Shown here in pieces: positions 34,377 to 42,168 of a DNA stretch of 62,465 bases. Source of the stretch: an uncultured Bacteroidales bacterium. GTDB taxonomy: Bacteria; Bacteroidota; Bacteroidia; Bacteroidales; UBA11471. The first letter of the stretch is position 1; every line of letters begins with the position of its first letter. The notes under the pieces are model-generated. The model worked only from the letters and a program-made list of their open reading frames with translations, was not told the origin of the DNA and made no database searches. Position numbers and translations under genes: made by a program. The stretch covers positions 1 to 62,465 of the forward strand of contig CALUZW010000013.1 in the NCBI GenBank assembly GCA_944325415.1, in the 5' to 3' direction.

Positions 34377-36107
34377 TTATTTGGTGATGCGGAACCAGTC
34401 CGATTCGAGCCAGCCACTGTCGTTGCTCTTCCAGGGACGGGTGCAGAAGAGTCCTACTTTGGCGCCTATCCATTTGCCCTCTTTGGCGGTGAAGGTTTTG
34501 CCAATAGGCTCATATTTCTTGCCGTCGAGGCTGTAATAGAAGGTACATTCGCATTTGTAGTCGGGTTTCTGGGTGGGCTTTCTGGTGGTTTGTTTCACCT
34601 GTGTGATTGCAACAGTATCGGCAGCCTGGGGTTTCTGGGTGGGCTTTCTGGTGGTTTGTTTCACCTTGACGCGCAGATAGAGTTCGTCGCTGTCGAGCTT
34701 GATGGCGGTGTTTTCTTTTTCAACGCCACCTTTGTCGGCCTTGGCGCAGGCGGCCTGTACGAGGTAGATACCGTCGGCGCGGCTTTCGAGGGCGAGTACG
34801 GCATAATCGAGACCCATGACTACGAGGCCGGCGCGTTCACCTTCTACGGTTTTGCCTTTGTTCTTGCGGGGAACAAATTTTACCTGCGTGGTTGCCGTGA
34901 AGTTTTCGGTGGGGAATTTTTGCAGCAGCAGATTGGGCACGTCGTAGAGACTCTTCATGTCGGGGGTATGGTGCGAGAAGAGACGCAGTTTCGAGGCGGC
35001 AGCGTCGCAGAAGTACCACAGGGCGTTGGGATTGCCGTGCCATTGCCATTGCAGTCCGAGGTCTACACTGTCGAACTCGTCGCTTTCGGCCGGTGTGGCT
35101 TTCGGGTAGCTTTTTCCTACATTGGGCTTTTTATAGGTGCTGACAGGTTCGCCGCAGCCGTCGCCGTCTTTGTCGACACCGATGACGGGCCAGCCGTTTT
35201 CGAGCCACTCCATGGGTTGCAGGTGTACGACACGACCGTAGGCGCCTTTGTCCTGGAAGTGGAGGAACCAGTGTTCTTTACCGTCGGGGGTGTCGACCCA
35301 GCCACCCTGGTGCGGGCCATTGACGTCGGTATTGCCTTGTGCCATGACCGTGCGGGTCTCATACGGTCCCCATACGTTCTTGGAGCGGAGCACTACCTGC
35401 CAGCCGGTAGCTACGCCTCCGGCGGGTGAGAAGATGTAGTAATAGCCGTCGCGCTTGTACATCTTGGCACCTTCGATGGTTTCATTGGCGATGTGTCCGT
35501 CATAGATGACACGGTCGGGTCCTATCGTGGCGGTACCGTCGGGGGTCATCTCTATCATGCCGATGATGCTCTTCACTCCGGCGCGGCTGCCGGCATAGCC
35601 GTGGGCAATGTAGGCGCGGCCGTCTTCGTCCCAGAAGGGGCAGGGGTCGATAAGACCTACTGCGGGGTGAATGAGTATGGGGTCGTCCCAGCGTCCGGCC
35701 GGATCTTTGGTCTTAATCATGTAGATGCCTCGGTCGGGGTCGCCATAGCATACATAGAACTCGCCGTTGTGGTAGCGTATGCTGGGGGCCCATACACCGT
35801 TGCCGTGTTGGGGCTTGGAAAAATCTTCTTCGGGCGTCAACCGTTCGGCCGCATAGCCGATGAGGGTCCAGTTGACGAGGTCTTTGGAGTGGAGAATTTG
35901 CAGTGCCGGAATGCAGTTGAAGCTCGACGAGGTCATGTAGTAGTCGTCGCCGACACGGCATACGTCGGGGTCGGAGTAGTCGGCATCGATAACCGGGTTT
36001 TTGTACTTTCCGTTACCAAGGTCGGGAACCCATACTTCCGAGAGGCTCTGTGCCGCGAGGCTGCCTGAAAGGAGCATGAGGGCTGCGATGATGCTGTTTT
36101 TTTTCAT
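34377..36107 (-). CDS. Secreted glycoside hydrolase family 43 protein
   Basis: The 576-residue protein begins with a signal peptide (MKKNSIIAALMLLSGSLAAQ) at the ATG complementary to 36105-36107. The five-bladed GH43 propeller spans about 35-330; its three acidic residues are probably in DADYSDPDVC, IDPCPFWDEDG and NETIEGAKMY. A beta-sandwich C-terminal domain follows. GH43 enzymes remove arabinose or xylose, and here likely arabinan or arabinogalactan side chains of pectin. A 38-bp perfect repeat at 34563-34600 and 34629-34666 adds a second VKQTTRKPTQKP copy in frame. It ends the CE8-GH43 transcript. Confidence 0.88.
   Translation of the reverse strand: MKKNSIIAALMLLSGSLAAQSLSEVWVPDLGNGKYKNPVIDADYSDPDVCRVGDDYYMTSSSFNCIPALQILHSKDLVNWTLIGYAAERLTPEEDFSKPQHGNGVWAPSIRYHNGEFYVCYGDPDRGIYMIKTKDPAGRWDDPILIHPAVGLIDPCPFWDEDGRAYIAHGYAGSRAGVKSIIGMIEMTPDGTATIGPDRVIYDGHIANETIEGAKMYKRDGYYYIFSPAGGVATGWQVVLRSKNVWGPYETRTVMAQGNTDVNGPHQGGWVDTPDGKEHWFLHFQDKGAYGRVVHLQPMEWLENGWPVIGVDKDGDGCGEPVSTYKKPNVGKSYPKATPAESDEFDSVDLGLQWQWHGNPNALWYFCDAAASKLRLFSHHTPDMKSLYDVPNLLLQKFPTENFTATTQVKFVPRKNKGKTVEGERAGLVVMGLDYAVLALESRADGIYLVQAACAKADKGGVEKENTAIKLDSDELYLRVKVKQTTRKPTQKPQAADTVAITQVKQTTRKPTQKPDYKCECTFYYSLDGKKYEPIGKTFTAKEGKWIGAKVGLFCTRPWKSNDSGWLESDWFRITK
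34563..34666 (-). repeat. In-frame tandem duplication inside the GH43 gene
   Basis: A 38-bp segment at 34563-34600 is repeated without change at 34629-34666, offset by 66 bases (22 codons). The result is a duplicated Thr/Lys/Pro-rich segment in the C-terminal domain. The perfect identity indicates a recent event. Confidence 0.85.
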
Positions 36108-36142
36108 GGGTGAATTTGTTTGTATGATTGATGTGTGATGAT

Positions 36143-37126
36143 TTATTTCGAGGAATTTTCCCACCAGCCGTTACCGAGTACGTTTTCGCGGGTGTATTTC
36201 CGGGCCTCTTTTTTGGAGAGCTGGCGGCACCAGTCTACTCTTTTGTCGGTGGCGGCACCTTCGCCGTGGTTACCGTATTCGGCATACCGGGCGGTCTTTT
36301 CGTTTTCGGGGTTGCGCCAGTTTTCCCACCCTTCGGAGCGGATGTGGCCTCCCAGTTCGCAGTCGATGAATACGACAGCGGCATAGGCGCGCCACGGGCG
36401 TCCCAGGTATACTTTGTTTACACCGTCGGCTGCGGTGAGGCGGCAGTTGTGGAATACGTAGCCGAACGGGTTCTCCCGGGCGGTGGAGGCCGCCGTTACA
36501 TAGGAGTTCTGCTTGCTGTGTATCTGGCAGTTCTCAAACCAGCAGATGGCGGGGCCGAAGATGAAGTCGGTCGTGCCGTCGATGTAGCAGTCTTCAAAGT
36601 ACACGCGGCTCTTTTCGTCGCCGGTGAAGAGGGTGTCCTGGTTGCCTTTGAGACGGCAGTTGCGCACGACAATCTGGTCGCCCTCGGTGTGCAGGGCTAC
36701 GGCCTGGCCTACGCGCCCGGCCGTGTTTTCAATGGTCAGATTTTCGAGGGTGATGCGATGCCCGGCCACCAGCATGGTGTGGGTGCGGAAGGTACCCATC
36801 TTGGCGATGCTGTCGCCGAAGTAGACCATCTCTTTGCCGGCGTAGTCGTCGTAGGTGATGATGGTGCTGTCGGCATTTTCACCGATGAGCGTGATGTCGC
36901 ATTTCCAGGTGGGGATAATGAGTTTCTCTTTGTAAATGCCGTTTTTGATGGAGACGGTGATGGGTATGGGGGTATAGTCGCGTATGGCGTAGATGGCTTC
37001 CTGTATGGTGGTGTAGTCGCCGGTGCCGTCTTGTGCTACAATGAGTAGCTGTTTGGGCTTCTGCGCTGCCGAGAGCAGGAGAAAGGGGAGAAGGAAAAGT
37101 AGAATGAGATTGAATCGGATTTTCAT
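36143..37126 (-). CDS. Secreted pectin methylesterase (CE8)
   Basis: The 327-residue protein starts at the ATG complementary to 37124-37126, giving a signal peptide (MKIRFNLILLFLLPFLLLSA). The upstream in-frame ATG would put the signal far inside. The right-handed beta-helix has the CE8 active-site blocks GRVGQAVALH, LKGNQDTLFTG with the catalytic Asp, GTTDFIFGPAICWF with the second Asp, and VYLGRPWRAYA. It removes methyl esters from homogalacturonan, exposing it to lyases and hydrolases. It is 35 bases upstream of the GH43 gene and probably co-transcribed. Confidence 0.92.
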   Translation of the reverse strand: MKIRFNLILLFLLPFLLLSAAQKPKQLLIVAQDGTGDYTTIQEAIYAIRDYTPIPITVSIKNGIYKEKLIIPTWKCDITLIGENADSTIITYDDYAGKEMVYFGDSIAKMGTFRTHTMLVAGHRITLENLTIENTAGRVGQAVALHTEGDQIVVRNCRLKGNQDTLFTGDEKSRVYFEDCYIDGTTDFIFGPAICWFENCQIHSKQNSYVTAASTARENPFGYVFHNCRLTAADGVNKVYLGRPWRAYAAVVFIDCELGGHIRSEGWENWRNPENEKTARYAEYGNHGEGAATDKRVDWCRQLSKKEARKYTRENVLGNGWWENSSK

Positions 37127-37152
37127 GATGTGTGTATTTGTAATTCGGGGCT

Positions 37153-37160
37153 CTAAGATA
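37153..37160 (-). promoter_or_regulatory. Weak -7-like box for the CE8-GH43 unit
   Basis: The complement of 37153-37160 is TATCTTAG, one base from TAnnTTTG, and lies 27 bases before the CE8 ATG. It comes after the wHTH terminator, where a new promoter is needed. Confidence 0.3.
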
Positions 37161-37230
37161 GTGTTTTTTTTGTTTATAATGTGTGATTTTGCGACCAAAC
37201 AAGAGGACTTTTTGGCTTTTGCATAAAAAA

Positions 37231-37260
37231 GGCGGTGATGTACATTGGTGCATCACCGCC
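37231..37260 (-). terminator. Terminator after the winged-helix gene
   Basis: GGCGGTGATG (37231-37240) pairs perfectly with CATCACCGCC (37251-37260). On the minus strand it is followed by a T run, so it ends the small winged-helix transcript. Confidence 0.9.
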
Positions 37261-37283
37261 TTCTTGTTCTATACCAGATAGGT

Positions 37284-37487
37284 TTATCTGATGAGCGATA
37301 CTTCAATGTCGTTTTCGACTTCGGTTGTTGAGATTTTGTCTTCGCGAGACAACCAACCCAAAGCTGCGTAGACTTGTTTGTCTCTCAGTTTGGTTGCTTT
37401 TCTCAGGTCTTTTACGGTCATGGGACCCTTTTCGTTCAGCGCATTCCACACTAAACCGGCATTCATGCCAATCTCTTCTCTTTTCAT
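37284..37487 (-). CDS. Small winged-helix DNA-binding protein
   Basis: The 67-residue protein, MKREEIGMNAGLVWNALNEK, matches the Bacteroidota winged helix-turn-helix domain family (PF10771 type). GPMTVKDLRKATKLRDKQVYAALGWLSREDKI contains the recognition helix, and the C-terminal beta wing carries VENDIEVSLIR. Proteins of this family are often solitary and have no proven target. It has its own promoter and terminator inside the pectin locus. This is a common stand-alone gene in the order, so a regulatory link to the pectin genes is only a guess. Confidence 0.85.
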   Translation of the reverse strand: MKREEIGMNAGLVWNALNEKGPMTVKDLRKATKLRDKQVYAALGWLSREDKISTTEVENDIEVSLIR

Positions 37488-37524
37488 AATCGGTAAAAAT
37501 TTGTTCTAGTTAGAGAATATGCGG

Positions 37525-37532
37525 CAAAGGTA
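37525..37532 (-). promoter_or_regulatory. -7 box for the winged-helix gene
   Basis: The complement of 37525-37532 is TACCTTTG, a full TAnnTTTG match, 38 bases before the ATG at 37487. Confidence 0.5.
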
Positions 37533-37561
37533 TAAATTTTATTTTTAAATAGATAAAAAAT

Positions 37562-37594
37562 AAAAACTATTTCGATTTTTTCGAAATAGTTTTT
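37562..37594 (-). terminator. Strong terminator after the GH105 operon
   Basis: AAAAACTATTTCGA (37562-37575) pairs perfectly with TCGAAATAGTTTTT (37581-37594), loop 5 bases. A second hairpin, CACCGTC/GACGGTG (37611-37617 and 37622-37628), precedes it on the minus strand. Together they end the CE12-CE8/GH105/GH105 transcript. Confidence 0.92.
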
Positions 37595-37640
37595 ATTGTC
37601 CGAAAGTCGGCACCGTCCGGCGACGGTGTGAGGGGTGCTA

Positions 37641-38870
37641 TTAGTTACCCATTTCGAGGCACAACATGATGAAGGGGGCTACGCCTTTCGGGTCGTTGTC
37701 GCGAACGACTTCGTTGATGTAGTATTCAAACGAGCCGTCGCGGTAAGGCTTTCCGCCCAGTCCGGCCACACCGCATACGCGGGTGAGCGATACGAGGCCT
37801 TTCTCATCGACCGTGATGAAATTGTCGAGGATACCCTGGTAGGCTTTCTTGGCCATTTCGAGCGTCGAGGGGTCGAGGTAGCCTTTGCGCACGCCTTTGG
37901 CAATGGCATAGGCATACATCGGTGTACACGACATTTCGAGGTAGTTGCCTTCGCGGCCTGTCTGGTCGATGACCTGGCACCAGGCACCGGTCTGCGGGTC
38001 TTGGTACTTGGCCAGATTCTTGACGATGCCTTGCAGAATGTTTATCATCTTGTCGCGTCCTGGCTGGTCTTGGGGCAGGTAGTCGAGGGCATCGACGATA
38101 GCCATCATGTACCAGCCCAGGGCACGTCCCCAGACGTGGGCTGAGCGTCCGCTCTTGTCCGACCAAGGTTGGGCCTTGATTTCGTCCCAGGCATGGCGGT
38201 AGAGACCGGTCTCCTTGTCGTAGGTGCGTTTGGCTACCAGCAGGAACTGGTTGACGATGTCGGCGTAGGCTTTCTCATTGTCGGCATCGAAAGTAGCGGT
38301 ATATTGGGCGTAGTAGGGTTCACCCATGTAGAGGCCGTCGAGCCACATCTGGAACGGATATACGCGTTTGTGCCAGAATCCGCCCTCTGAGGTGCGCGGT
38401 TGGGTGGCCAGTTGCGAGCGCAGCGTGTCCATGGCAATTTTGTAACGGGGGTCTTTTTCCCGTTCATAGAGGCGGAAGAGTATCTTGCCGGGGTTTACAT
38501 GGTCGATGTTGTAGTTGGTTTTCTTGTAGCCGTAGATGATGCCCTTTTCGTTGATTATCGTGTCGGCATAGTCTTTTACGTAGGTATAGAACGGGGCTAC
38601 GATTTTGGCATATTTCTTCTGGCCGATGTAGTGGTCATATACGTCGAGAAACGATTGACATTCGAGCCCGTGGCAGTAGTTCCATTTCAGCCCTTTGCTG
38701 AAATCGAGCATCCACCCTTCGGGGTTGCGGATAATTTCCGATTGCGTCATGCGTATCGACATGGGCAGGTCGGGGTCTACTTCAAACTTCTGTTTCTTCT
38801 TGGCGTCGACCGTGCCGCAGCAGCCGATGGCCAGGGCCGTAAACAGCACGATTTTACTGAACTTTTTCAT
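37641..38870 (-). CDS. Unsaturated rhamnogalacturonyl hydrolase-like GH105 (first copy)
   Basis: The 409-residue protein has a signal peptide with a cysteine-rich end (AIGCCGTVDA), so it is exported and may be a lipoprotein. The (alpha/alpha)6 barrel carries GH105 marks: DHVNPGKILFRLYE, FWHKRVYPFQMWLDGLYMG with the catalytic Asp, and HVWGRALGWYMMAIVDAL. GH105 enzymes cleave the unsaturated uronic acid left by pectin lyases on rhamnogalacturonan or glucuronide oligomers. Only 6 bases separate it from the second GH105 upstream, so they form one operon. Confidence 0.92.
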   Translation of the reverse strand: MKKFSKIVLFTALAIGCCGTVDAKKKQKFEVDPDLPMSIRMTQSEIIRNPEGWMLDFSKGLKWNYCHGLECQSFLDVYDHYIGQKKYAKIVAPFYTYVKDYADTIINEKGIIYGYKKTNYNIDHVNPGKILFRLYEREKDPRYKIAMDTLRSQLATQPRTSEGGFWHKRVYPFQMWLDGLYMGEPYYAQYTATFDADNEKAYADIVNQFLLVAKRTYDKETGLYRHAWDEIKAQPWSDKSGRSAHVWGRALGWYMMAIVDALDYLPQDQPGRDKMINILQGIVKNLAKYQDPQTGAWCQVIDQTGREGNYLEMSCTPMYAYAIAKGVRKGYLDPSTLEMAKKAYQGILDNFITVDEKGLVSLTRVCGVAGLGGKPYRDGSFEYYINEVVRDNDPKGVAPFIMLCLEMGN

Positions 38871-38876
38871 AAGCGC

Positions 38877-40391
38877 TTATTTTTTATGGTATTTTAGAGT
38901 TGTGGTTTCGGTGCAGGTGTGCAGCCTTACGAGGTAGAGTGCTGCCGGCAGATGGCGGGTGTCGAGCCTTTCGCATTGGGCTCCGGCCGCTATCCCTTTA
39001 CGGGTGATTTGCCGGCATATGCGTCCGTCGGTGGTGGCGAGGGTGATTTCTACATCACTCGCCCGGCCGAGGGTGTAGTGCAGGGTGGCGATATCTCCGT
39101 CGGTCGTTATGCGGGCGGGCTGGTTAGAGACTGCCGGAAGTTGTGTGGCTGCCGGCAGTTTTGCGGCACGCTCCATCTCGATGCACAGGAGGATAAAGGG
39201 GCCTACCCCCTTGGGGTCGTTTGCGATGGTCTTGGTCTGGTTTACGTAATAGTCGTAGGAGCCGTCGCGGTCGTTGCTCAACCCGGCTACGGAGCATATC
39301 TGGCGGAGGGTTATCTTGCCGTCGCTTTCGATGTCGAGGTAGTTGGCCAGCAGCCCTTCATAGGCTTTCCGGGCAACGGGCATGAGGCTCTCGTCGAGGT
39401 ACCCGAGGCGGATGCCTTTGGCAATGGAGTAGGCAAACATGGCCGTGCAGGAGATTTCCTGGTAGTTGTCGGTGCTGTCGGGGTAGTCTACCACTTGGTA
39501 CCACGCTCCGGTCTCTGCGTCCTGATAGGCGGGCAGCTTGTCGAATATGCCTTGCAGAATGGTGAGCAGTGATTCGCGGTCGGGGGTCTCTTCGGGGAGT
39601 ATTTCGAGCACATCGACCAGAGCCATGGTGTACCAGCCGAGGGCGCGGCCCCAGACGTGCTGCGACTGGCCGGTTGTCTTGTCGGCCCATATCTGAACGC
39701 GCTTCTCGTCCCAGCCGTGGCGGTAGAGGCCGCTGTGGGGGTCGAGTGTATGCGAGGCAACGAGCTCGAATTGCTTGATGACGTCGGCGTACGAGGCCGT
39801 GGGGTCGCTTTCCATGTCGCGGGCGTAGCGGGCATAGTAGGGCGCTCCCATGTAGAGGCCGTCGAGCCACATCTGGTAGGGGTAGTTCTGCTTGTGCCAG
39901 AAGCCTCCGTCCGACGTGCGCGGGTGGTCGGCCAGCTGGTCGCGCAGCGTGCGCATGGCCGTGAGGTAACGTTCGTCGCCGGTCTCGTTGTAGAGACGGA
40001 AGAGATTTTTTCCGGGGTTTACGTGGTCGAGCGAGTAGTTCTCTTTTTTGTATTTGTAGATGGTGCCCTGGCTGTTGATGCAGGCTTCGTAGTAGCCTTT
40101 GGCGTAGGTGTAGAGGTCGGTGCAGTCGAGGGTGTCGCTGTGGTAGTAGTCATAGGCGGCGAAGATCGACTGGCATAGCAATCCGTGGGTATAGTTCCAT
40201 TTGAGACCATTGTTGCCGTCGATGGTTTTGTAGTCGGGGTGCCGCAGCATTTCGGAGCGGGCAAAGCGGACGGCCAAAGGCAAATCGGGGTCGACAACAA
40301 CGTTGTCGGCCCTGAGTGTGGTGTGGAATAAAAGCAGAACAGTGGCAATCACGGCCCCGCTTTTATAGAATTGAGTGGGGAAGTTTTTCAT
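38877..40391 (-). CDS. GH105 enzyme with T9SS-like C-terminal tail (second copy)
   Basis: The 504-residue paralogue has the same catalytic barrel as its neighbour (DHVNPGKNLFRLYN, MWLDGLYMGAPYYARY, HVWGRALGWYTMAL) and a signal peptide ending near LFHTTLRA. It carries about 90 extra C-terminal residues (after the block KGVGPFILLCIEMERAAKL). This tail has a beta-rich pattern ending HLPAALYLVRLHTCTETT then KYHKK, which resembles type IX secretion sorting domains. The neighbour GH105 lacks it. If real, this enzyme would be routed by a different export path. The T9SS tail is inferred from pattern only. Confidence 0.85.
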   Translation of the reverse strand: MKNFPTQFYKSGAVIATVLLLFHTTLRADNVVVDPDLPLAVRFARSEMLRHPDYKTIDGNNGLKWNYTHGLLCQSIFAAYDYYHSDTLDCTDLYTYAKGYYEACINSQGTIYKYKKENYSLDHVNPGKNLFRLYNETGDERYLTAMRTLRDQLADHPRTSDGGFWHKQNYPYQMWLDGLYMGAPYYARYARDMESDPTASYADVIKQFELVASHTLDPHSGLYRHGWDEKRVQIWADKTTGQSQHVWGRALGWYTMALVDVLEILPEETPDRESLLTILQGIFDKLPAYQDAETGAWYQVVDYPDSTDNYQEISCTAMFAYSIAKGIRLGYLDESLMPVARKAYEGLLANYLDIESDGKITLRQICSVAGLSNDRDGSYDYYVNQTKTIANDPKGVGPFILLCIEMERAAKLPAATQLPAVSNQPARITTDGDIATLHYTLGRASDVEITLATTDGRICRQITRKGIAAGAQCERLDTRHLPAALYLVRLHTCTETTTLKYHKK

Positions 40392-40415
40392 GGAACAATG
40401 GTTGTAATGGAAGGT

Positions 40416-42065
40416 TTAGCGACGTTTCTTCTCCTGAGGATTCCAGCCGTCGTTTCCGCCCAAAACATGCTCGATGTCATATTTCGAAGCCTCTTTGCGC
40501 GAGAGTTGGTGCGACCAGGCTACGCGTCCTTCGGTATCGGCGCCTTCGCCTTTGTTCTTGTACTCTCCGTAGCGGGCAGTCTCTTCGTTGGAGGCTTTGC
40601 CCCAATTGTGCCACCCTTCGGGACGAATGTGGCTGCCCATTTCACAGCCGGTAAAGAGTACGGCGGCATAGGGACGCCACGGGCGGCCGAGGTATACGCG
40701 GTCTACACCCTCGTCGGCTGTCAGTCGGCAGTCGTGGAATACATAGCCGTAGGCAACGTTTTCAGGGGTAGCAGCTGCTGTGATGTAGGAGTTCTGCTTG
40801 CTGTGTATGGTGCAGCCTTCGAACCATGCGGTTGCTTTGCCGAAGATAAAGTCGGTTGTACCTTCGATATAGCAGTTCTCATAGTATTGGCGTGTGCCTT
40901 CACCGTAGGTATAGAGGGTATCCTGGAAGCCTTTGATTTTGCAGTTCTTGAAGACACATTTGTCGGCAGCCACAAAGAGGGCGACAGCCTGACCTACGGG
41001 TCCGGCACTGTTTTCAAAGGTTACGTTCTCGGCCTTGAAGCCGTTGCCATAGACATAGAACGAAGCCGAGCCCGAGGTGCCGGTTTCGTTGCCGACAGCG
41101 TTTTTCTTCGAAGCGTAATCGTCATAGGTAAAGACTACCTTGTCGGCATCTTCGCCGATGATGTGTATGTTGGTACGGTTGCCGGGTACGGTGATTTTCT
41201 CTTTGTATACACCGTTTCGTACATAAATGGTAACGGGCTCTTTGCTGAATGTGGGTACGGCGTCGATGGCCCGTTGCAGGGTGAAGAAGTCGCCACTGCC
41301 ATCTTGGGCCACGACAAAGTCGTAGCGGCGTATGTAAGGTGCGAGTTCGGGTATTTTCTGCTCGATGGAGTCGACTGCCATGCCGGCTACGACGCGAGCG
41401 CCTTTGACACGGAGGTGAGTGTCGTCTTCACGGCCTTTGGGTATGGCGGGGCAGGTGCCCGGGGCTACCCACATAAAGAGATCTTTCGATGGCTCGTCGC
41501 CGAGGCTGTTGATAAGATTTTCGGTGCTTTTGTTGAGGTCGATGCACACGACATTCATTTCGGCGGCAACCTCTTTGCAGGCCGAGATGTAGCGCCCGTG
41601 GGTGTCGATGAGTTTGCCGTCTTCGCCGAATTTACGGCGGACAATAGAGGTGAAGAGTACGGGGGTGGCACCCTTTTCGCGGGTCTGGTTGATGTAGAAG
41701 CGAAGGTTGTTTTTATAGGCCGTGTCGGGGTCGGAATAGCGGTCGGTTTTCTTTTTCTGGTCGTTGTGGCCGAATTGAATGAAAACGTAATCGCCTTTTT
41801 TCAGTTGGTCATATACGGCATTCCAGCGGCTCATGAAGCTGAGCGAGCTGCGGCCGTTCACGGCATGGTTGTCGATTTTTATTTCGGGCGAAAAGAATCC
41901 GGGCAATACATGACCCCAGCCCCGTTCGGGATTCCCTCCGGCAATCGGTTTGTTCGACATGGTCGAGTCGCCAATCATGTATATGACAGGCTTTTGTTTG
42001 TCTGTCAAGGCCATAAAGGCAGCCACGAGGCAGACACCCAGCAAGTAGACAAATGTACGTTTCAT
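40416..42065 (-). CDS. Bifunctional CE12-CE8 pectin esterase fusion
   Basis: The 549-residue exported protein joins two esterase domains. Residues about 25-235 are an SGNH/GDSL CE12 acetylesterase: GDSTMSN (Ser34 region) is block I, FIQFGHNDQKKK block III, and REDDTHLRVKGA holds the Asp-His pair of block V. Residues about 248-545 are a CE8 methylesterase with GPVGQAVALF, GFQDTLYTYG, GTTDFIFGKATAWF and VYLGRPWRPYA. It would remove acetyl and methyl esters from pectin together. It is the first gene of the operon with both GH105 genes. Confidence 0.92.
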   Translation of the reverse strand: MKRTFVYLLGVCLVAAFMALTDKQKPVIYMIGDSTMSNKPIAGGNPERGWGHVLPGFFSPEIKIDNHAVNGRSSLSFMSRWNAVYDQLKKGDYVFIQFGHNDQKKKTDRYSDPDTAYKNNLRFYINQTREKGATPVLFTSIVRRKFGEDGKLIDTHGRYISACKEVAAEMNVVCIDLNKSTENLINSLGDEPSKDLFMWVAPGTCPAIPKGREDDTHLRVKGARVVAGMAVDSIEQKIPELAPYIRRYDFVVAQDGSGDFFTLQRAIDAVPTFSKEPVTIYVRNGVYKEKITVPGNRTNIHIIGEDADKVVFTYDDYASKKNAVGNETGTSGSASFYVYGNGFKAENVTFENSAGPVGQAVALFVAADKCVFKNCKIKGFQDTLYTYGEGTRQYYENCYIEGTTDFIFGKATAWFEGCTIHSKQNSYITAAATPENVAYGYVFHDCRLTADEGVDRVYLGRPWRPYAAVLFTGCEMGSHIRPEGWHNWGKASNEETARYGEYKNKGEGADTEGRVAWSHQLSRKEASKYDIEHVLGGNDGWNPQEKKRR

Positions 42066-42101
42066 GGTGTTTTTGTTTTTTTGTGATTCTAATCAATAGG
42101 A

Positions 42102-42109
42102 CAAAAATA
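42102..42109 (-). promoter_or_regulatory. -7-like box for the pectin operon
   Basis: The complement of 42102-42109 is TATTTTTG, fitting TAnnTTTG, 37 bases before the CE12-CE8 ATG. No -33 element was found. Confidence 0.4.
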
Positions 42110-42168
42110 CGAAAAATAACGAAAGGTTGATTCTTTTTGTTTAAAATCGCTTTTTATGTGGAGTCCTT

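Noticed and set aside
36128..37048. Long plus-strand frame opposite the CE8 gene, and similar ones opposite GH105 and CE12-CE8
   Set aside because: Pectin genes on the minus strand have full motifs; the plus-strand frames are rich in Val/Gly/Ala as expected for antisense frames.
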